Shown here piece after piece: positions 31,024 to 34,526 of a stretch of 34,526 nt of DNA. Below the pieces are notes generated by a model. The model worked only from the letters and a program-made list of their open reading frames with translations. It did no database searches and was not told the origin of the DNA. Made by a program: the position numbers and the translations under genes. Every line of letters starts with the position of its first letter. Positions within the stretch are counted from its first letter, which is position 1. This DNA comes from Planctomycetota bacterium (GTDB lineage Bacteria; Planctomycetota; UBA11346), in assembly GCA_014193115.1 (NCBI GenBank), contig BJHQ01000029.1, positions 1 through 34,526 of the forward strand, given 5' to 3'.

Positions 31024-33393
31024 ATGAAACCCATGAACCTTTTTCTCAACCAACAGGCCCACGCCATGACCAAGCTCACCGCGACCATGCTCGACCTCAC
31101 CCAACCGGCTGTGACGCGGCCCACGGCTAAGAAACCGAACTCGGTGCGGAAAGGCCCATGGTCATTGATGGCCGCGACCGTGGCACTTGCGGTCGGAGTG
31201 GCGAGCGCCGCCGACCAGACTATCGACGGCACCCTCACGGTGGGCAGCGGCACCGGCGGCGGACTAGTGGTGAATGGATTGGCTCCAGCGCCAACTCCAG
31301 ACGCAGGGACGGTACGGGTCAGTGGGGGAGAAATTAAAGCGTATGGCGATATACAAACTTTTAGCAGCATCTATGGGTCTGGGCTGCTCAAGGCGAACAC
31401 GTCGTCTGCTTATGCACCCTGGCAGCTATCGAAAGTAAACTTTGTTCTAACCGATTACTATCGGAATGTCATATTGTTGCATGAATACTACACCAGCACC
31501 CTGCTTGATCCCAACGCCTGCGTCGGTGAGTTCGTGCTACAACGCGGCACCACTGCTAGTTCGCTGCGAACCTCGGTCATCCGTGTTTCCAGCCATAGCG
31601 CGTACAATACCAATCACCTGGCGATCGCGAGTCAGGGGGCAGCCGGAACATTGGCAACATGCAGTTACGGCGGAAAGACCTATCTTGCCCTGGTGGTGCC
31701 TTATTCAGCGTCACGATTCCACAGCATCGAATTCAGCGGGTATTCGATCAGCACTGCGCCGGAACGTTTAAAAGTTGTCCCCTATTTTGATCAGAATACG
31801 TCCACGGTTCTGAACGCCGAGATCAACAGCAGTCTGGTCATTCTCGACGCCAATATCTCGCAGACCTACAATTACAGCACGACGACGTTTACCGGCGGGA
31901 CCGCGCCTGGGGTTCCCGCCGCCACCGAGGTGCAGCTCGGCGGTGGTTCCGTTGCGATTGGGTCCACGCTGAAAGCCAGCGGAGCGACAACCTTGAGCTC
32001 GTCATTGGGCGTAACTGGAGCCACGACGTTGAGCTCCACGCTTGGCGTGACTGGCGCAACAACCCTGACAGGCGCGGTTGCGGTCAATAACACCCTGGCA
32101 GTCACTGGTGCGACGACTCTGACAGGCGCTGCTACCGTTTCTACCGTGAATGCGACCGGTCCGGTGACGTTCGATTCAGGAACAGCAAGTGGCACGCTGC
32201 CCGCCGCGATCGCCAATGCCAAGTTTCGCATGGCGTCACTTAATGCAACAAACGTAGAGGCGGAATCCATTGCATATGGCGGCTCCACTGCGCTCTCCTT
32301 GCGTCTTCGGGCCATTGGCGGCACCCGCGCTGCACCGGCAGCCACACCCCTTGGCCAGCAGTTTTGCCGAATTTCTGCAAATGGCCATGACGGAGTTGGG
32401 TTCCAGTCCAATGCCGGTTCTTATACCATGTTTGCTGGTTCAACGTGGACCGCGAGCAACCGCGAAACCGGGCATTATTGGGAGGTGACACCGAGTGGTT
32501 CCACGGTAGCGATCAAGCAGATGCAACTGAGCGGAGTTGGCCTCGTGGTGGGCGGGTCGACCTTTGTCGGTACGGAACGGTTGCGAGTCGCTGGCGGTAC
32601 GGCTCCGACCACCGCATCGGCCACGGACGTGCTGGTCGGAGCGGGAAAGGTTGCCGCCGGAAATGGTCTGACCTTGACCAATGGTTCGTCGCTCGAAGTC
32701 GCGCGGCCTGACAATGCTCGCCGTGGTCGGCTCTTCACGGATACCACCGCCACGAGGCTCACGAGTGATAGCACCGGCAATGATCCGCTCATTCTGGAAT
32801 CCCCAGGCGCGGCCGGACGGGTGGATGTGCAGGTGGCGGGCCAAAAGCGGCTGTCGGCACTGTCCACAGGCGTCGTGGTAATCGGCTCAACGGTGGCGTA
32901 CTCCCCGGTCGCAACGGATCTGCTGCAAGTCAAAGGCGGCATCTATGCCCGCAAAGTCACAGTAGAGGCCGCCACCGGCTGGGCCGACACGGTCTTCGCC
33001 GCCGACTATCGCCTGCCACCCCTGGAAGAAGTCGCCGCCCATATCGCAGAAAAGAAGCACCTGCCCGGCATCCCGAGCGAAGCGGAAATCGCCGCCAAGG
33101 GGATCGATACTGCGGATATGCTGAAACGGCAGATGGCGAAGATTGAGGAATTGACGCTGTATGCCATCGCCGCTGAAAAGCGCGAAGCTGCGGCGGCGGA
33201 GCGGATCACTGCGCAGTCGGCGGAACTCGCTGCTCAGTCGGCGAGAAACATCGCGCAGTCGGAAGAACTCGCCGCCCAAGTTCGCGAAAATAAACAACAG
33301 TCGTCGGAGCTCACTGCACAGTCGAAAGAACTCGCAGCGCTGCGTGCCCGCATGGCCGCTATCGAAGCGGCGTTGCTGCAATTGAAACCCTGA
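31024..33393 (+). CDS. tail-fibre-like surface protein with C-terminal heptad coiled coil
   Basis: 789 residues. An unusually long leader (hydrophobic core about 47-62, cut near ASA-AD) predicts export. The head carries TVGSGTGGGLVVNG and a variable, AT-rich region (about 95-300). Four degenerate repeats of GATTL-(S/T)-x-x-(L/V) at about 320-375 are the beta-helix type found in phage fibres and surface adhesins. At about 653-720 WADTVFAADYRLPPLEEVAAHI, KKHLPGIPSEAEI and MAKIEELTLYAI follow a pattern I know from the ends of Bacteroidota tail-fibre-like proteins. The last part is seven tandem heptads (AAQSxEL type), a probable trimeric coiled coil. Composition in the first half is unlike the housekeeping genes, suggesting transfer. 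ATG 31024 is chosen over 30982 because of GGAA seven bases upstream and the leader. Confidence 0.75.
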   Translation: MKPMNLFLNQQAHAMTKLTATMLDLTQPAVTRPTAKKPNSVRKGPWSLMAATVALAVGVASAADQTIDGTLTVGSGTGGGLVVNGLAPAPTPDAGTVRVSGGEIKAYGDIQTFSSIYGSGLLKANTSSAYAPWQLSKVNFVLTDYYRNVILLHEYYTSTLLDPNACVGEFVLQRGTTASSLRTSVIRVSSHSAYNTNHLAIASQGAAGTLATCSYGGKTYLALVVPYSASRFHSIEFSGYSISTAPERLKVVPYFDQNTSTVLNAEINSSLVILDANISQTYNYSTTTFTGGTAPGVPAATEVQLGGGSVAIGSTLKASGATTLSSSLGVTGATTLSSTLGVTGATTLTGAVAVNNTLAVTGATTLTGAATVSTVNATGPVTFDSGTASGTLPAAIANAKFRMASLNATNVEAESIAYGGSTALSLRLRAIGGTRAAPAATPLGQQFCRISANGHDGVGFQSNAGSYTMFAGSTWTASNRETGHYWEVTPSGSTVAIKQMQLSGVGLVVGGSTFVGTERLRVAGGTAPTTASATDVLVGAGKVAAGNGLTLTNGSSLEVARPDNARRGRLFTDTTATRLTSDSTGNDPLILESPGAAGRVDVQVAGQKRLSALSTGVVVIGSTVAYSPVATDLLQVKGGIYARKVTVEAATGWADTVFAADYRLPPLEEVAAHIAEKKHLPGIPSEAEIAAKGIDTADMLKRQMAKIEELTLYAIAAEKREAAAAERITAQSAELAAQSARNIAQSEELAAQVRENKQQSSELTAQSKELAALRARMAAIEAALLQLKP
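31981..32127 (+). repeat. degenerate coding repeat of the GATTL type
   Basis: Units begin GG(A/C/T)GC(G/A/C)AC at 31981, 32017, 32053 and 32107. The first two are 36 bases, the third is 54 because of an inserted 18-base piece (AVNNTL). All are in frame inside the surface protein. Confidence 0.75.
33208..33354 (+). repeat. seven tandem 21-base heptad units
   Basis: Seven consecutive units of 21 bases encode TAQSAEL, AAQSARN, IAQSEEL, AAQVREN, KQQSSEL, TAQSKEL and AALRARM. DNA identity between units is partial, so the array is old or under selection at the protein level. Confidence 0.85.
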
Positions 33394-33457
33394 TATTCGC
33401 TTGTGGATTCTCGAACGTTTCAACGTGATCCCTCATTCACCGATTCGGCCTTTCTCC

Positions 33458-34526
33458 ATGCTCCGTCGACTTCCGCTGTTATTTCCCTGGGCGATGGCGA
33501 TCGCTGCTGGGATGCACCTGCTGTCCGCCGCTGACCCGGCTGACACGGTGGTCAGTGGCCCGCTGTCCGGCAACACCACGATCACCTCGACGCCATCAGA
33601 TACGTCGACTGGCGGCATCGCCTCATCGGCGACTGCTGCGACGACCGTACAGGCTGGTGCCCAGGTCAAACTGATCGCCACCGATCCCGGCAAAGTCACG
33701 TTGCTTCCAGGTTTTTCGACGGCCACCGGAGTGATTCGGTTCGAGGCATTCGCGCTCAACGCTCCAGTCGTGGTTGGCCTGCTCTGCGAACCGACCATGA
33801 CGGTCAGCGAGGGCAATGCGGCGTGGACCCTGAACATCAACGTCGGCATCATCGGTCCATACACGGCGAATTATCCAATCACCATCGGCTGGTCAGTCTC
33901 CGGAATCACCGGTTATGCACCACGTTTCTCAGCGTCCACCGGCAGCGTCGTGCTTCCGGCTGGCCAGCGCAGCGTCGCCATCACCAGGACGGTAACGGGC
34001 AATGCCAGCGATGAGACCGGAACTAATGACACCACCACAGCGACGGTGACACTCACCAGCACCGATCTGGGAGCTTTGATGTCCGGGCGTACCATCCTGA
34101 ATCTGACTATTTGTGATGATGAGGTCCCAGGAATTGGATTTTCGACAGCAAGCAGTACGGTAACCGAAGGCACCGCGACCGCGGCAGCCATGGCGTTCCT
34201 GCCGTTTACGAACGCGATAGCGGCCGCCACGACAGCCGTACTGGAGTTTGGCGGAAATGCCGTCTACGGTGTGGACTATCAGTCGACCTCGTTTCAGCCG
34301 TTCGATCTGGCGACCGGGCGGATCACCTTGGCGGCTAGCGCAACCGGCGCCTATATCGCCTTGCCCAATGCGAATCCGTTCTGGGAATCCACGGATGTCA
34401 CGACCTTGACCGTAAAACTGGTCGCCGCTGACGGCTTGACCATCGATCCGGCAAAGACGACGCATACGTTGACCATCAAGGACCGGGAATTACCGGGCAT
34501 CGCGTTTCCGCTTGGCGGTTCCTCGA
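33458..34526 (+). CDS. partial Calx-beta-type surface protein, cut by window end
   Basis: The frame is open to the end of the window (356 whole codons). A signal peptide (about 1-25, MHLLSA-AD) starts it. A Thr/Ser-rich region leads to one Calx-beta-like unit at about 112-222 (TMTVSEGNAAWTL ... LTICDDEVPGIGF) and another at about 225-345 (STVTEGTATAAAM, YGVDYQSTSF, LTIKDRELPGIAF). The (S/T)EG start, the xxDY centre and the DDExPGI end recur, which is the Calx-beta pattern of calcium-binding adhesins; another unit probably follows. It sits 64 bases after the tail-fibre-like gene and may be in its operon. No ribosome site is visible at ATG 33458, the only plausible start. Confidence 0.75.
   Translation, partial: MLRRLPLLFPWAMAIAAGMHLLSAADPADTVVSGPLSGNTTITSTPSDTSTGGIASSATAATTVQAGAQVKLIATDPGKVTLLPGFSTATGVIRFEAFALNAPVVVGLLCEPTMTVSEGNAAWTLNINVGIIGPYTANYPITIGWSVSGITGYAPRFSASTGSVVLPAGQRSVAITRTVTGNASDETGTNDTTTATVTLTSTDLGALMSGRTILNLTICDDEVPGIGFSTASSTVTEGTATAAAMAFLPFTNAIAAATTAVLEFGGNAVYGVDYQSTSFQPFDLATGRITLAASATGAYIALPNANPFWESTDVTTLTVKLVAADGLTIDPAKTTHTLTIKDRELPGIAFPLGGSS

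Noticed and set aside
31024..34526. Prophage remnant
   Set aside because: No integrase, terminase, capsid, portal or lysis genes; both proteins have export signals.
1..34526. tRNA, rRNA, CRISPR array or insertion sequence
   Set aside because: No cloverleaf, regularly spaced repeats or transposase-like frames were seen by eye; a dedicated scan was not possible here.

Overview
The window is a GC-rich stretch of a Gram-negative bacterial chromosome. It carries an outer-membrane TonB receptor, two lipoprotein signals and many secreted proteins. The mix of genes (a heparinase-like secreted protein, a phytanoyl-CoA dioxygenase beside an AraC regulator, a PIN-PhoH protein, very long uncharacterised secreted proteins) and small dispersed intergenic repeats fit the PVC superphylum, most likely Planctomycetota. 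No rRNA or tRNA is present, so this assignment is an inference. No CRISPR, IS element or intact prophage was seen.

Layout. 263-2976: two paralogous membrane-anchored coiled-coil proteins ending in BRCT-like folds (two in the first, one in the second), the most unusual genes here. 3249-4435: a nitrilase-superfamily amidohydrolase followed 8 bases later by RidA. 4436-4762: a repeat-rich gap. 4763-7108: PIN-PhoH ATPase and two uncharacterised genes. 7109-7759 (minus): a C39-like peptidase lipoprotein. 7920-9398: a secreted protein built of four beta-type repeats. 9617-15337: TonB receptor, PF04392-type periplasmic binding protein and hybrid histidine kinase, the last two overlapping by ATGA; this looks like a ligand uptake and sensing module without its own ABC permease. 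15448-21626 (minus): an Ala-rich helical repeat protein, hemB, and a heparinase-like secreted protein whose start overlaps the hemB stop. 21779-25675: pirin, a divergent phytanoyl-CoA dioxygenase/AraC pair, and an NAD-binding epimerase-type protein. 25756-28670: hisI, an RlmI-like methyltransferase and mnmA, ordinary housekeeping genes. 29014-29325 (minus): a LysM lipoprotein. 29637-34526: a visibly more AT-rich segment with a membrane acyltransferase, a tail-fibre-like surface protein and a Calx-beta-type adhesin that runs off the end.

Two families of short dispersed repeats recur between genes. Family A has the core GCGCCTTGGCGGTTCATC and occurs at least six times, complete or degenerate; one copy provides part of the signal-peptide coding sequence of the heparinase-like gene. 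Family B is a 26-base hairpin element found 20-28 bases after the stop codons of pirin and mnmA. A 28-base perfect palindrome lies upstream of the tail-fibre-like gene. Function calls for pathway genes rest on visible catalytic motifs; the BRCT, Calx-beta and tail-fibre calls are recognition by eye and should be tested with profile searches.
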